Origin: Tabrizicola soli
Lineage (GTDB): Bacteria > Pseudomonadota > Alphaproteobacteria > Rhodobacterales > Rhodobacteraceae
NCBI RefSeq assembly: GCF_015999335.1
Contig: NZ_JAEACP010000018.1
Coordinates: 14,200-78,199 of the forward strand
DNA length: 64,000 nucleotides
Direction of reading: 5' to 3'
A program made the position numbers and the translations under genes. How positions within the stretch are numbered: position 1 is the stretch's first letter; each line of letters begins with the position of its first letter. The notes under the pieces were generated by a model. The model made no database searches, was not told the origin of the DNA, and was given only the letters and a program-made list of their open reading frames with translations. Of this stretch, positions 49,962 to 59,316 are shown one piece after another.

Positions 49962-50456
49962 ATGCACCGCCGCTCCGTCGCCGTCTTCGACCGTTTCCTC
50001 GCGACCCTCGCCGTGATCCTCGACAAGGCCGAGGCGCATTGCGAGGCCCGCAGGATCAAGCCCGAGGTCATCCTCGCCGCCCGGCTCTTTCCCGACATGT
50101 TCCCGCTGACCCGCCAGGTCCAGCTTGCCTGCGACTTCGCCGCGCGCGGCACCGCCCGGCTGGCGGGGCAGGAGCCGAAGTCCTTCCCCGACCACGAGGT
50201 CAGCTTCGCCGAGCTGAAAGGCCGCATCGCCGCCGCGCGCGGCTACATGGGCGGCTTCCAGCCCGCCGACTTCGCCCATGCCGACACGCGCGAGGTGCAT
50301 TTCAAGGCCGGGGGCCGCGACATGGTGCTGAAGGGCGACGAATTCCTGTCCTTCTACGCCCTGCCGCAGTTCTTCTTCCACCTGGCCACCGCCTACGACA
50401 TCCTGCGCCACAACGGGGTCGAGCTCGGCAAGCGCGACTACATGGGCGCGCCCTGA
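49962..50456 (+). CDS. DUF1993 family protein
   Basis: 164 residues with AAAGGAGG before the ATG. DUF1993 pattern: FDRFLATLAVILDKAEAHCEARRIKPEVILAARLFPDMFPLTRQVQLACDFA and FFFHLATAYDILRHNGVELGKRDYMG. The fold is a four-helix bundle related to DinB-like proteins. No enzymatic activity is established. Stands alone between argF and an opposite-strand transporter. Confidence 0.82.
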   Translation: MHRRSVAVFDRFLATLAVILDKAEAHCEARRIKPEVILAARLFPDMFPLTRQVQLACDFAARGTARLAGQEPKSFPDHEVSFAELKGRIAAARGYMGGFQPADFAHADTREVHFKAGGRDMVLKGDEFLSFYALPQFFFHLATAYDILRHNGVELGKRDYMGAP

Positions 50457-50496
50457 CCTCCCGGCGCCCCCGGGCCGGGAAGTCCGCCGCCCCGTC

Positions 50497-51699
50497 TCAG
50501 GCGGCCCGCGCCTCGGGCAGGATCCGCGCCGCATCCGCATCCGCGGCCCGCGCGGCGAGGAAGGCCACCACCACCAGCAGGACCGAGAGCCCGGCATAGG
50601 TCGGCCGGAAGCCCAGATGCTCGGCCAAAAAACCGATCGAGGACGGCGCCACCAGGATGCCCGAGTAGCCCACCATGGTCACGATCGAGATCGCGCTGGC
50701 CGCCGGCAGGCGCGGATGGTTGCCCGCGGCCGAGAACAGGACCGGCACCATGTTCGCCACCCCGAGGCCCGCCAGCGCGAAACTGGCGATCGCCACCCCG
50801 TCGAAGGGTGCCAGCGCCCCGCCCATCAGCCCGGCCGCCCCGATCATCCCCGACAGCCGCAGCGTCCGCACCGCGCCACAGCGGTTGCGCACCGTATCGC
50901 CCAGGAAACGCATCGCCGCCATGGCCCCGGCGAAGAAGGCGAAGCCCAGGCCCGAGACGAAGGCATCCGCCCCCAGCTCCTTCTGCAGATAGATCGCCGC
51001 CCAGTCCAGCACCGCGCCTTCCGGCACCATCGAGAACAGCGCGAGGAAGCCCAGAAGCCAGACATGCAGATCCCTGGGGAAAAGCCGCGTCCGCTGCGCC
51101 GGGGCGCGGGCCACCGCCCCGGCCAGCCGGGCGCGGGGGCTGTCGGGCAGCAGGAAGGGCATCGCCCCCAGGACCAGCACCGCCACCACCCCTGCCGTCG
51201 CCAGCGCCTGCGCCTCGGCCCCCCGGACGGCGATGAGGTAGCTCCCGGCCGAGCCGCCGATGAAGCCGCCAAGGCTCCAGAACCCGTGGCTCGAGGACAT
51301 GATCGCCTTGTGCAGCCGCCGCTCGACCTCGACCGCCTGGGCGTTCATCGCCACATCCATGCAGCCCGCCATCGCGCCGAAAACCGCCATGGACAGCGCC
51401 AGAAGCCAGAGGTTCGGCGAAAAGACCACCATCGGCAGCACCGGGACCAGCGCCAGCGAGAACCAGGCCAGCACCCGCCGCCCGCCATGGGCCGAGATCA
51501 GCCGCCCCGCGAAGATCATCGCCGAGACCGCGCCCAGGCCCAGGACCAGGATCAAGAGGCCCAGGACGGATTCCGTCACCCCGTGGCGCGGCAGGAGCAG
51601 GGGGATCTGCGGCGCCCAGGCCCCCATGACGAAGCCGTTCGCCAGGAACATGGCCGCCACCGCCCACCGCGCCCGCCGCGCCTGCCTGTCCGTCCGCAT
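50497..51699 (-). CDS. Major facilitator superfamily transporter
   Basis: 400 residues from the ATG at 51699 (AGGGGCGG just upstream); a GTG at 51714 is possible. Twelve hydrophobic segments are visible. The A-motif-like GRLISAHGGRR after helix 2 and LGDTVRNRCGAVRTLR between helices 6 and 8 place it in the MFS. It resembles the FucP/YbjJ-like or general MFS_1 group. Substrate not predictable. Confidence 0.82.
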   Translation of the reverse strand: MRTDRQARRARWAVAAMFLANGFVMGAWAPQIPLLLPRHGVTESVLGLLILVLGLGAVSAMIFAGRLISAHGGRRVLAWFSLALVPVLPMVVFSPNLWLLALSMAVFGAMAGCMDVAMNAQAVEVERRLHKAIMSSSHGFWSLGGFIGGSAGSYLIAVRGAEAQALATAGVVAVLVLGAMPFLLPDSPRARLAGAVARAPAQRTRLFPRDLHVWLLGFLALFSMVPEGAVLDWAAIYLQKELGADAFVSGLGFAFFAGAMAAMRFLGDTVRNRCGAVRTLRLSGMIGAAGLMGGALAPFDGVAIASFALAGLGVANMVPVLFSAAGNHPRLPAASAISIVTMVGYSGILVAPSSIGFLAEHLGFRPTYAGLSVLLVVVAFLAARAADADAARILPEARAA

Positions 51700-51800
51700 G
51701 ATCCGCCCCTGCACCTTCAGCGCCTGTCATAGGCCGGACGCGGGGCAGGGGGAAGGCCCGGCCGATCACCGGCTGTTGCAGGCTTGAAAGGAAGCGCCGC

Positions 51801-51844
51801 CAAAATCCTTCGAAGGATTTTGCAAAAGTTTTCGAAAACTTTTG
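51801..51844. repeat. Twin AT-rich palindromes (copy 2)
   Basis: Two perfect 22-base palindromes end to end: CAAAATCCTTC with its complement (51801-51822) and CAAAAGTTTTC with its complement (51823-51844). Inverted relative to copy 1 at 43385-43429. Starts five bases beyond the hrpB stop and may act as its terminator. Confidence 0.75.
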
Positions 51845-51848
51845 CGCG

Positions 51849-54374
51849 TCACGTGCCGCGCGGTTTCGCCCGCAGCGTCGGTTCCGCCTGCGTCGGGTCC
51901 TCGGGCCAGGGGTGGCGCGGATAGGCCCCGCGCATGTCCTTGCGCACATCGGCATAGGAGGTCGCCCAGAACCGCGGCAGGTCGGTCGTGACCTGCACCG
52001 GGCGCTGCGCCGGGGACAGCAGCGTCACCCGCAAGGGCAGGCGTCCGACGCCCACCACCGGATGCGCCGTCACCCCGAACATCTCCTGCAGGCGGACCTC
52101 GATCGCCGGGACCGCGCCGTCATAATCGATCGGCACCTTCCGCCCCAGGGGGGTCTCGAAACTGGCCGGGACCAGCCGGTCCATCGTGGCCAGCCGGTCC
52201 CAGCCGAGCAGCCCCTGCAGCGCCGGAACCAGGTCGAAGCCGCGGATCTCCGCCTCGGTCCTGACGCCGGTCAGATGCGGCAGCAGCCAGTCCTCCGCCG
52301 TCGCCAGAAGGTCGGCGTCCTCGATCCCCGGCCAGCCCTCGCCCCGCGCAAGCCGGGCCCGCGCCCGCAGCCGCCGCGCGGCGGGCGACCAGGGCAGGCC
52401 GATGAGCCGCAGCCCTTCCAGCGCCGCCGTCGCCACCGCCTCGGGCGGCGCGTCCCAATGCCGGTCGTCCAGCACCAGCGCCCCCAGCCGCTCCTGCCGC
52501 CGCGTCAGGACCCGTCCCTCGCGCTTCGACCATTCGCAGCGGCTCTCCCAGCGGATGCGGTCGGCATGGAGGCCACGGACCTCGGCCTCGGAGATTGCCA
52601 CCGCCTGCCGCACGGTCGCCTCGCGCGCATCGCCGTCCAGGTCGGTCGCCACGATCAGCCGCGCCCCGGAGAGGGCCAGCCCGGCCGCCATCGCCGCGCC
52701 CTTGCCGCCCGAGAGCACCCAGCGCGGCGCCTCGCCCTTCCGCCGCAACCCGATCCGGTCGGGATAGGCCAGCGCCGCCATCTCGGCCAGCGAATGGCCG
52801 CCCGGCAGGCCCCCCCTCTGGGTGCCCTGCGTCGATCCTCGCGCTGCGTTGGCCACGTTGCGGCTCCCCTCCCCCCGGTGGGGAGGGGATGGGGGAGGGG
52901 GGCTTGCCGCACTTAGCCCCCGCGCCGCCGCCGCCAGCCGTTTCGCCTCGGCCCGGATCCGCTCCACCACGCCCCGGTCCGCCTCGGGGCCGGGCCGCGC
53001 GATCGCCTGCAGCCGCAGCGCCAGATCCGGCCCCGCCCCGCGCAGGGGATCGCGTTCCGCCAGCAGCGCGGCCAAGGTCGCCGCCTCCGGCCCGGCCACG
53101 GCCAGCATATGCGCCAGCCGCGGATGCAGCGGCAGCCCGGCCAGCCGTCGCCCATGCGGCGTGATGCGCCCCTGCGCGTCCAGCGCACCCAGGCCCATGA
53201 GCAGCGCCCGCGCCTCGGCCAGCGGGCCGGGCGGCGGCGGCGTCAGGAAGGGCAGGTCCGCGCCGCCCCACAGCGCCAGTTCCAGCGCCAGCCCCGCCAG
53301 ATCCGCCACCTCGATCTCGGCCGGCGGGAAGGGGGCCAGCCCGCCCTCCTCCCCCTTCGTCCAGAGCCGGTAGCAGACCCCCTCGGCCACCCGCCCGGCC
53401 CGCCCCCGGCGCTGCTCGGCCTCGGCCCTGGTCACCCGTTCCGTGACCAGCCGCGACATGCCCGAGTTCGGATCGAACCGCGCCCGCCGCGCCCGGCCCG
53501 CATCCACCACCACGCGGATGTCCGGCAGCGTCAGCGAGGTCTCGGCGATCGAGGTGGCCAGCACCACCTTGCGCCCCTCGGCCGGGGTCAGGGCCGCGCG
53601 CTGCGCCGCAAAGTCCATCGCGCCGTACAGCGGCCGCAGCGCCACGCCGGGCAGGTCGCGCAACAGCGCCTCGACCCGCCGGATCTCGCCCTCGCCCGGC
53701 AGGAAGACCAGCACCCCGCCCCCAAAGTCCTTGGCGGTCTCCGCCAGCGCCGCCCGCACCGCGCCCGCGACCACCGCCTCCAGCCGCATCGACGCATCCG
53801 GCGGCCGCGGCAGCCAGCGCGTCCCGACCGAGAAGGCCCGCCCTTCCGAGGTCACGACCGGCGCTTCCCCCATCAGCGCCGCGACCGGGCCCGCGTCCAG
53901 CGTGGCCGACATGACCAGAAGCTTCAGGTCCTCGCGCAGCGCCCCCCGCACCTCCAGGCACAGCGCCAGGCCGAGGTCGGCGTTCAGGCTGCGCTCGTGG
54001 AACTCGTCGAAGATCACCAGGCCGACGCCCGCCAGCTCCGGATCGGACTGCAGCATCCGCGTCAGGATCCCCTCGGTCACCACCTCGATCCGCGTCTCGG
54101 CCGAGACCTTCGCCTCGCCCCGGATCCGGTAGCCCACCGTCGCCCCGACCCGCTCGCCCAGCGTCTCGGCCATCCGTTCGGCCGCGGCGCGGGCCGCCAG
54201 CCGCCGCGGCTCCAGCATCACGATCCGCCCCTTGACCAACCCCCGCGCCAGCAGGTCCAGCGGCACGACGGTCGTCTTCCCGGCGCCCGGCGGGGCCTGC
54301 AGCACGGCCATCCCGCGCGATGCCAGCGCATCGGCAAGGTCTGGCAGGATGGAGGTGACGGGCAGGTCGGCCAT
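51849..54374 (-). CDS. hrpB: ATP-dependent RNA helicase HrpB
   Basis: 841 residues from the ATG at 54374. DEAH-box motifs: LQAPPGAGKTTVVPLDLL (motif I, about residues 25-42), EPRRLAARAAAERMA (Ia), DEFHERSLNADL (motif II variant DEFH), MSATLDA (III), VLATSIAETSLTLPDIRVVVDAGRARRARFD (V) and QRRGRAGRVAEGVCYRLW (VI). HA2 and the HrpB C-terminal domain follow. An insert near residues 495-530 (SPPPPSPPHRGEG...) is encoded by an in-frame palindromic repeat. The role of HrpB is poorly known. Confidence 0.92.
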   Translation of the reverse strand: MADLPVTSILPDLADALASRGMAVLQAPPGAGKTTVVPLDLLARGLVKGRIVMLEPRRLAARAAAERMAETLGERVGATVGYRIRGEAKVSAETRIEVVTEGILTRMLQSDPELAGVGLVIFDEFHERSLNADLGLALCLEVRGALREDLKLLVMSATLDAGPVAALMGEAPVVTSEGRAFSVGTRWLPRPPDASMRLEAVVAGAVRAALAETAKDFGGGVLVFLPGEGEIRRVEALLRDLPGVALRPLYGAMDFAAQRAALTPAEGRKVVLATSIAETSLTLPDIRVVVDAGRARRARFDPNSGMSRLVTERVTRAEAEQRRGRAGRVAEGVCYRLWTKGEEGGLAPFPPAEIEVADLAGLALELALWGGADLPFLTPPPPGPLAEARALLMGLGALDAQGRITPHGRRLAGLPLHPRLAHMLAVAGPEAATLAALLAERDPLRGAGPDLALRLQAIARPGPEADRGVVERIRAEAKRLAAAARGLSAASPPPPSPPHRGEGSRNVANAARGSTQGTQRGGLPGGHSLAEMAALAYPDRIGLRRKGEAPRWVLSGGKGAAMAAGLALSGARLIVATDLDGDAREATVRQAVAISEAEVRGLHADRIRWESRCEWSKREGRVLTRRQERLGALVLDDRHWDAPPEAVATAALEGLRLIGLPWSPAARRLRARARLARGEGWPGIEDADLLATAEDWLLPHLTGVRTEAEIRGFDLVPALQGLLGWDRLATMDRLVPASFETPLGRKVPIDYDGAVPAIEVRLQEMFGVTAHPVVGVGRLPLRVTLLSPAQRPVQVTTDLPRFWATSYADVRKDMRGAYPRHPWPEDPTQAEPTLRAKPRGT
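52862..52905 (-). repeat. In-frame palindromic repeat inside hrpB
   Basis: On the coding strand CCCCCTCCCCCATCCCCTCC then CCACCGGGGGGAGGGG. It encodes SPPPPSPPHRGEGS, almost the same peptide as the amidase copy at 12957-13000, in the same strand sense relative to coding. Confidence 0.7.
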
Positions 54375-54411
54375 GCCCCGCTTATGGCGCGGCGACCCGG
54401 CCAAGGCCAGC

Positions 54412-54460
54412 GCCGGAGGGGTCTAAAATTTTTCGTCGAAAAAATTTTAGACCCCTCCGG
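54412..54460. repeat. Long palindrome with AT-rich core
   Basis: CCGGAGGGGTCTAAAATTTT and its complement flank a CGTCG-containing loop; about 21 base pairs. It lies in the divergent hrpB-meaB gap, 38 bases from hrpB and 62 from meaB. Confidence 0.7.
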
Positions 54461-54522
54461 TCGCCCCACCCCCCTCGCCAAGCCCGCGTCCTTCCGGCAA
54501 TAAGACGGAAACGAGAGGCCCC

Positions 54523-55500
54523 ATGGACATCACCGAACGCGCCCGACTGATCCGTTCCGGCGACCGCCGGGCGCTGGCCCGCGCCATCACCCTGGTCGAA
54601 AGCGCGCGTCCCGACCACCGGGACGAGGCGCTGGCCCTCCTCTCCGCCCTGCGCGAGCCCCGGCGCGAGGCGCTGCGGATCGGCCTCTCCGGCACCCCCG
54701 GCGTCGGCAAGTCCACCTTCATCGAGGCTTTCGGCCTGATGCTCACCGGACAGGGCCTGAAGGTCGCCGTCCTCGCCGTCGACCCGTCCTCGGCCCGCTC
54801 CGGCGGCTCGATCCTCGGCGACAAGACCCGGATGGAGCGCCTCTCGCGCGATCCCGACGCCTTCATCCGCCCCTCGCCCAGCCAGAGCCAGCTCGGCGGC
54901 GTCGCCCGCCGCACGCGTGAGGCGGTGGCGCTCTGCGAGGCGGCGGGTTTCGACGTGGTACTGATCGAAACCGTGGGCGTCGGCCAAAGCGAAACCGTGG
55001 TGGCGCAGCTTTCCGACCTCTTCCTCCTCCTCCTCGCCCCGGCCGGCGGCGACGAATTGCAGGGGGTCAAGCGCGGCATCATGGAGATGGCCGACCTGAT
55101 CCTGGTCAACAAGGCGGATGGCGACCTGAAGCCGGCGGCGCTACGCACCGTGGCCGATTACGCGGGCGCGCTGCAACTCCTGCGCCACCGGCCGCAGGAC
55201 CCGCCCGGCTTTCCCAAGGCGATGCCGGTCTCGGCCCTGGAGTCCGCGGGGCTGGCGAAGGCCTGGGAGGAGATGCAGGCCCTGACCGCCTGGCGCAAGG
55301 CGCAGGGCCAATGGGACCGCGCCCGCGCCGACCAGGCCCGGCACTGGTTCGAGGAAGAGGTCCGCCAGGGCCTCCTCGCCGCCCTCGCGCGCGAGCCGCA
55401 GAAGGGCCTGATGGCCGGCCTCGGCGACCGCGTGGCGTGCGGCGACCTCGCACCCGAGGCGGCGGCGGCCGAGATGCTGCGCCTGCTCGGCCGGACCTGA
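54523..55500 (+). CDS. meaB: Methylmalonyl-CoA mutase-associated GTPase MeaB
   Basis: 325 residues. G3E-family P-loop GTPase: GLSGTPGVGKSTFIEAFG (about residues 53-70), VLAVDPSSARSGGSILGDKTRME (about 85-107), ETVGVGQSE (about 151-159) and LVNKADGD (about 195). The SSARSGGSILGDKTRM block is diagnostic. It guards B12-dependent methylmalonyl-CoA mutase loading. The mutase itself is not in this window. Length is normal. Confidence 0.92.
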   Translation: MDITERARLIRSGDRRALARAITLVESARPDHRDEALALLSALREPRREALRIGLSGTPGVGKSTFIEAFGLMLTGQGLKVAVLAVDPSSARSGGSILGDKTRMERLSRDPDAFIRPSPSQSQLGGVARRTREAVALCEAAGFDVVLIETVGVGQSETVVAQLSDLFLLLLAPAGGDELQGVKRGIMEMADLILVNKADGDLKPAALRTVADYAGALQLLRHRPQDPPGFPKAMPVSALESAGLAKAWEEMQALTAWRKAQGQWDRARADQARHWFEEEVRQGLLAALAREPQKGLMAGLGDRVACGDLAPEAAAAEMLRLLGRT

Positions 55501-55575
55501 CTTGCGGCCTGCCCTTCTCCCGGATACGCCCGCCGGAGGCAGCCGAGGCTTCCGCCGGATCGGCCGCCTGACCGC

Positions 55576-55604
55576 TTGACGTCGCCCGCAATTCCCCTTA
55601 CACG
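55576..55604 (+). promoter_or_regulatory. Promoter of rpmB
   Basis: TTGACG, exactly 17 bases, TACACG. Start expected near 55611, about 64 bases before rpmB. Confidence 0.6.
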
Positions 55605-55674
55605 CCCCCAATCGAATTCGAAGGTCGGGGATTCCCCGCCTTCCCCCGCTTTGACGAACCGAAGGAACACCGCA

Positions 55675-55962
55675 ATGTCGCGCGTCTGCGAACTCACCGG
55701 CAAGGGCCCGATGACGGGGAACACCGTCTCCCACGCCAACAACAAGTCCCGCCGTCGGTTCCTCCCGAACCTGAACGAAGTGACCCTGATCTCCGACGTG
55801 CTGGGCCAGTCGTTCAAGCTGCGCGTCACCGCCGCGGCGCTGCGCTCGGTCGACCACCGCGGGGGCCTCGACGCCTACCTTGCCAAGGCCCGGGACGAGG
55901 AGCTTTCGGCCGCCGCGCTGAAGATCAAGAAGGACATCGCCAAGGCGCAAGCCGCGGCCTGA
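55675..55962 (+). CDS. rpmB: 50S ribosomal protein L28
   Basis: 95 residues from the ATG at 55675. [33 protein letters not shown] is the diagnostic L28 N-terminus, with the alphaproteobacterial extended C-terminus ([24 protein letters not shown]). Monocistronic: promoter at 55576 and terminator at 55981. The frame open from 55576 is untranslated leader. Confidence 0.95.
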   Translation: MSRVCELTGKGPMTGNTVSHANNKSRRRFLPNLNEVTLISDVLGQSFKLRVTAAALRSVDHRGGLDAYLAKARDEELSAAALKIKKDIAKAQAAA

Positions 55963-55980
55963 TCCGGCTGACCGGAACGA

Positions 55981-56015
55981 AAAGGCCCCGCCTCCGGATG
56001 GAAGGCGGGGCCTTT
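55981..56015 (+). terminator. Rho-independent terminator of rpmB
   Basis: AAAGGCCCCGCCT and AGGCGGGGCCTTT form a 13-base stem around a nine-base loop, followed by TTTCGCGTTT. Confidence 0.85.
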
Positions 56016-56040
56016 CGCGTTTCCCCGGGTCAAAGGAGAG

Positions 56041-56125
56041 GTGGGCAGATTGCCCAGCCTACACCATTTCCCCTCCGTCCGGATGTTGGCGATTGCGCCC
56101 GTAGGGTGGGCGATCCGCCCACCTT
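56041..56125. repeat. BIME: inverted pair of GTAG-type REPs (copies c and d)
   Basis: Copy c at 56041-56064 (minus strand GTGTAGGCTGGGC-AATCT-GCCCAC) and copy d at 56101-56125 (plus strand GTAGGGTGGGCGATCCGCCCAC) face away from each other. Same family as the REPs around the RAYT gene at the window's left end. Confidence 0.75.
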
Positions 56126-56132
56126 CGGCCCT

Positions 56133-56441
56133 TCAGCCGGCGCAATAGGCCTCGGCGGTGCGGCCAAAGCTCTTGTAGCGATCCCAGAACGAATCGTCCG
56201 ACGCCTTCTGCGACATCCAGGTCGCATGCGCCGCTTCCGGATTCTTGAAGAACTTCGCCGCCCGGCGCTGGTCGCCGCCCGACAGCGTCATGTCCGCGGC
56301 CTGCTGGATGCAGCCGCAAAGCGCCCGGTTGCCGCCCCGGTCCGAGGCCATGCAGGCCCGCTCGATGGGGCCGGCCATGGCCGCACCCGAGAACACCGCA
56401 AGAGATGCCGCCGTCGCGGCCGCAAACAGGATGGATTTCAT
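56133..56441 (-). CDS. Secreted Cys-containing protein, unknown function
   Basis: 102 residues from the ATG at 56441. Signal peptide to about residue 23 (SGAAMA). The mature part has Cys in ERACMASDR, LCGCIQQAAD and AEAYCAG, four in all, likely two disulfides in the periplasm. Helical otherwise (RRAAKFFKNPEAAHATWMSQKASDDSFWDRYKSFG). Resembles conserved rhodobacterial exported proteins of unknown role. Confidence 0.7.
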   Translation of the reverse strand: MKSILFAAATAASLAVFSGAAMAGPIERACMASDRGGNRALCGCIQQAADMTLSGGDQRRAAKFFKNPEAAHATWMSQKASDDSFWDRYKSFGRTAEAYCAG

Positions 56442-56795
56442 TCGCTCTGCCTCATCGCCGGTCCCGCGTGGCGCGTCTCCGCAACCTCCGCCGCCGGTCA
56501 TTCTGTGGCAGGGATCATGCCAGATCAAAGCGAATTTATCAAGCCTTGCCAGAGGCTTGGCCGGATCGGCGCATTGCCGCAATGCCTCGCGGCCCCGACC
56601 CGGGGCGCATACAAGATGCAGTAGGCCTCCTGCCGAAGCCCGCGCGGGAAGGCCGCGACTCGCTCCAGGCGCCGCGGCTCGCGGGACTCCCGCCCCGGCC
56701 CCGTCGCACCCCCCGCGCGACCGCCCCGAAACCCCTGCCGATCCAGCCGGAATAACCCTTCCCGGCCCCCGTTCCCTCGGCTATATGCCGAGGCC
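56442..56795. other. 354-base gap, presumed promoter region of lepA
   Basis: No protein, RNA or repeat recognised. It separates the divergent secreted-protein gene and lepA and should hold both promoters. Confidence 0.5.
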
Positions 56796-58595
56796 ATGAT
56801 CGACCTTGACCGCATCCGCAATTTCTCCATCGTGGCCCATATCGACCACGGCAAATCCACGCTCGCCGACCGGCTGATCCAGATGACGGGCACGGTCGCC
56901 GAAAGGGACATGAAGGCGCAACTCCTCGACTCGATGGATATCGAGCGGGAACGCGGCATCACCATCAAGGCCAACACCGTCCGGATCGAATACCCGGCCA
57001 AGGACGGCAGGACCTATATCCTCAACCTCATCGACACCCCCGGCCACGTCGACTTCGCCTATGAGGTCTCCCGCTCGATGCGCGCCGTCGAAGGCTCGCT
57101 CCTGGTGGTCGACGCCTCCCAGGGCGTCGAGGCGCAGACGCTGGCCAATGTCTACCAGGCGCTGGATGCGGGGCATGAGATCGTGCCGGTCCTGAACAAG
57201 ATCGACCTCCCCGCCGCCGAACCCGAGCGGGTGAAGCAGAATATCGAGGACGTGATCGGCCTCGACGCCTCCAACGCCGTCCCGATCAGCGCCAAGACCG
57301 GCCTCGGCATCCCCGACGTGCTCGAGGCCATCGTCCACCGCCTGCCGCCGCCCAAGGGCGACCGCAACGCGCCGCTGAAGGCGATGCTGGTCGACAGCTG
57401 GTACGACCCCTACCTCGGCGTCGTGGTGATGATCCGCATCGTCGACGGCGTCGTCCGCAAGGGCGACCGCATCCGCATGATGCAGACCGGCGCGCTCTAC
57501 GGCATCGACAAGCTCGCTGTCCTGAAACCCCAGATGCAGGACATCGCAGAGCTTGGCCCGGGCGAGATCGGCGTCTTCACTGCCTCGATCAAGCAGGTCC
57601 GCGACACCCGCGTCGGCGATACCATCACCCACGAGCGCAAACCCTGCGACGCGCCGCTTCCCGGCTTCAAGCCCTCGGTCCCGGTGGTCTTCTGCGGCCT
57701 GTTCCCGGTCGACGCCAACGACTTCGAGGCGCTGCGCGACGCCATCGAGAAGCTGGCCCTCAACGACGCGAGCTTCACCTACGAGATGGAGACCAGCGCT
57801 GCGTTGGGCTTCGGCTTCCGCATGGGCTTCCTCGGCCTGCTCCACCTCGAAGTCGTCCGGGACCGCCTGGAACGCGAATACGACCTCGACCTGATCACCA
57901 CCGCCCCCTCGGTGGTCTTCAAGCTCCACATGAAGGACGGCGAGGTCCGCGACCTGCACAACCCCGCCGACATGCCCGACCTCACCTATGTCGACCATAT
58001 CGAGGAGCCGCGGATCAAGGCCACGATCATGGTCCCCGACGACTATCTCGGCGACATCCTGAAGCTCTGCCAGGACCGCCGCGGCATCCAGCTGAACCTC
58101 ACCTATGCCGGGTCGCGGGCGATGGTCGAATACGACCTGCCGCTCGCCGAAGTGGTGTTCGACTTCTACGACCGGCTGAAATCGGTGACCAAAGGCTATG
58201 CCAGCTTCGACTACCAGATCAGCGAATACCGCGAGGACAACCTGGTGAAGATGTCGATCCTGGTGAACGACGAACCCGTCGACGCCCTGTCGATGATGGT
58301 CCACCGCGACCGCGCCGAGGCGCGCGGCCGCTCCATGGTCGAGAAACTGAAGGACCTGATCCCCCGCCACATGTTCAAGATCCCCGTCCAGGCGGCCATC
58401 GGCGGCCGGGTGATCGCGCGCGAGACGATCAGTGCCATGCGCAAGGACGTGACGGCGAAATGCTACGGCGGGGATGCCACGCGGAAGAAGAAGCTGCTGG
58501 AGAAGCAGAAAGCCGGCAAGAAGAAGATGCGCCAGTTCGGCAAGGTCGAGATCCCGCAGGAGGCCTTCATCTCGGCCCTGAAGATGGATGGGTAA
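56796..58595 (+). CDS. lepA: Elongation factor 4 (back-translocase)
   Basis: 599 residues, full length. G1 [14 protein letters not shown] (about residues 12-25), switch [11 protein letters not shown]3 DTPGHVDF (about 76-83), G4 LNKIDLP (about 129-135), and the LepA-specific C-terminal domain ([37 protein letters not shown]). EF4 binds stalled or mis-translocated ribosomes. It is followed three bases later by a BIME. Confidence 0.95.
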   Translation: MIDLDRIRNFSIVAHIDHGKSTLADRLIQMTGTVAERDMKAQLLDSMDIERERGITIKANTVRIEYPAKDGRTYILNLIDTPGHVDFAYEVSRSMRAVEGSLLVVDASQGVEAQTLANVYQALDAGHEIVPVLNKIDLPAAEPERVKQNIEDVIGLDASNAVPISAKTGLGIPDVLEAIVHRLPPPKGDRNAPLKAMLVDSWYDPYLGVVVMIRIVDGVVRKGDRIRMMQTGALYGIDKLAVLKPQMQDIAELGPGEIGVFTASIKQVRDTRVGDTITHERKPCDAPLPGFKPSVPVVFCGLFPVDANDFEALRDAIEKLALNDASFTYEMETSAALGFGFRMGFLGLLHLEVVRDRLEREYDLDLITTAPSVVFKLHMKDGEVRDLHNPADMPDLTYVDHIEEPRIKATIMVPDDYLGDILKLCQDRRGIQLNLTYAGSRAMVEYDLPLAEVVFDFYDRLKSVTKGYASFDYQISEYREDNLVKMSILVNDEPVDALSMMVHRDRAEARGRSMVEKLKDLIPRHMFKIPVQAAIGGRVIARETISAMRKDVTAKCYGGDATRKKKLLEKQKAGKKKMRQFGKVEIPQEAFISALKMDG

Positions 58596-58598
58596 CCC

Positions 58599-58658
58599 GT
58601 AGGGTGCGCTACAGCGCACCTTCGGCCGGGTGGAACGGTGCGCTGTAGCGCACCCTAC
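58599..58658. repeat. BIME 1: inverted GTAG REP pair (copies e and f)
   Basis: GTAGGGTGCGCTACAGCGCACC (listed here only by its halves GTAGGGTGCGC and TACAGCGCACC) at 58599-58620, a 16-base spacer TTCGGCCGGGTGGAAC, and the inverse at 58637-58658. The last three bases of the relE-like gene's stop fall in it. A near-identical unit is at 59317-59376. Confidence 0.85.
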
Positions 58659-58915
58659 CCATACGCCCCACCCCTCGGCGAGACCCGCACCACCAGGACC
58701 ACCAGCCGACCGTCCTCGATCAAATAGACCACGCGCCAGTCGCCGACCCGGACCCGCCACTGGTTCACCTCGCCCACCAGCTTCAGGCACCCCGGTGGAC
58801 GGGGATCGGTCCCAAGCTCGTCAATCGCCGCGACCAGCCGGTCGTGCAGCCGCCGGTCCCTGATCCGCCGCAGGTTCTTCTTCGCCTCCGGCGACAGTTC
58901 GACCCGATAGGTCAT
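58655..58915 (-). CDS. RelE/ParE-superfamily toxin
   Basis: 86 residues. Classic small toxin fold: MTYRVELSPEAKKNLRRI, RDRLVAAIDEL-like RLHDRLVAAIDELGTDPRPPGCLKLVGEVNQWRVRVGDWRVVYLIEDGRLVVLVVRVSPRG. The WRVRVGDWRVVYxI segment is diagnostic of RelE/StbE. Known members cleave mRNA on the ribosome. It overlaps the antitoxin by four bases (ATGA), toxin second. Its stop codon is supplied by BIME 1. Confidence 0.88.
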   Translation of the reverse strand: MTYRVELSPEAKKNLRRIRDRRLHDRLVAAIDELGTDPRPPGCLKLVGEVNQWRVRVGDWRVVYLIEDGRLVVLVVRVSPRGGAYG

Positions 58916-59187
58916 TCTGCGGCGCGTTCAGCCGCCGTTTCAGACAGATAGTCCTCCAGCGTCATCGCCTTCGACGGGTCCGCCAGATATTCCGCGTAAG
59001 CTTTCGCCCCCAGCCTGGCCAGTTCCTCGTTCTCCAGCCGCTCGTAATACTCCATCGCCTCAGGAGAGATCATCACCGCCACGGGTTTCCCGTGTTTCTT
59101 GATGGTGACATCCTCGCCCCCGTGCTGGACCTTGCCCAGGAGGTCGGCCAGCCTTTCCCGCGCCTCCGACACCGTGACTTCGATCAT
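58912..59187 (-). CDS. Phd/YefM-family antitoxin
   Basis: 91 residues from the ATG at 59187. N-terminal Phd/YefM DNA-binding fold (MIEVTVSEARERLADLLGKVQHGGEDVTIKKHGKPVAVMISPEAMEYYERL), C-terminal acidic toxin-binding tail (ADPSKAMTLEDYLSETAAE). It would neutralise the RelE-like toxin and repress the operon. No operator palindrome was clear upstream; the pair lies between two BIMEs. Confidence 0.87.
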   Translation of the reverse strand: MIEVTVSEARERLADLLGKVQHGGEDVTIKKHGKPVAVMISPEAMEYYERLENEELARLGAKAYAEYLADPSKAMTLEDYLSETAAERAAE

Positions 59188-59316
59188 CGCCCGCCTGCTT
59201 TCGTACAAAACGTCAGAAACGCAAGATATGTCACATCTGTACGAAAATCAACCTCGGCTTGGAACAACCCATCCCCCGTCCTCGCGGTCCTCCGCCTCAT
59301 CCACCGCCCACGGCCC

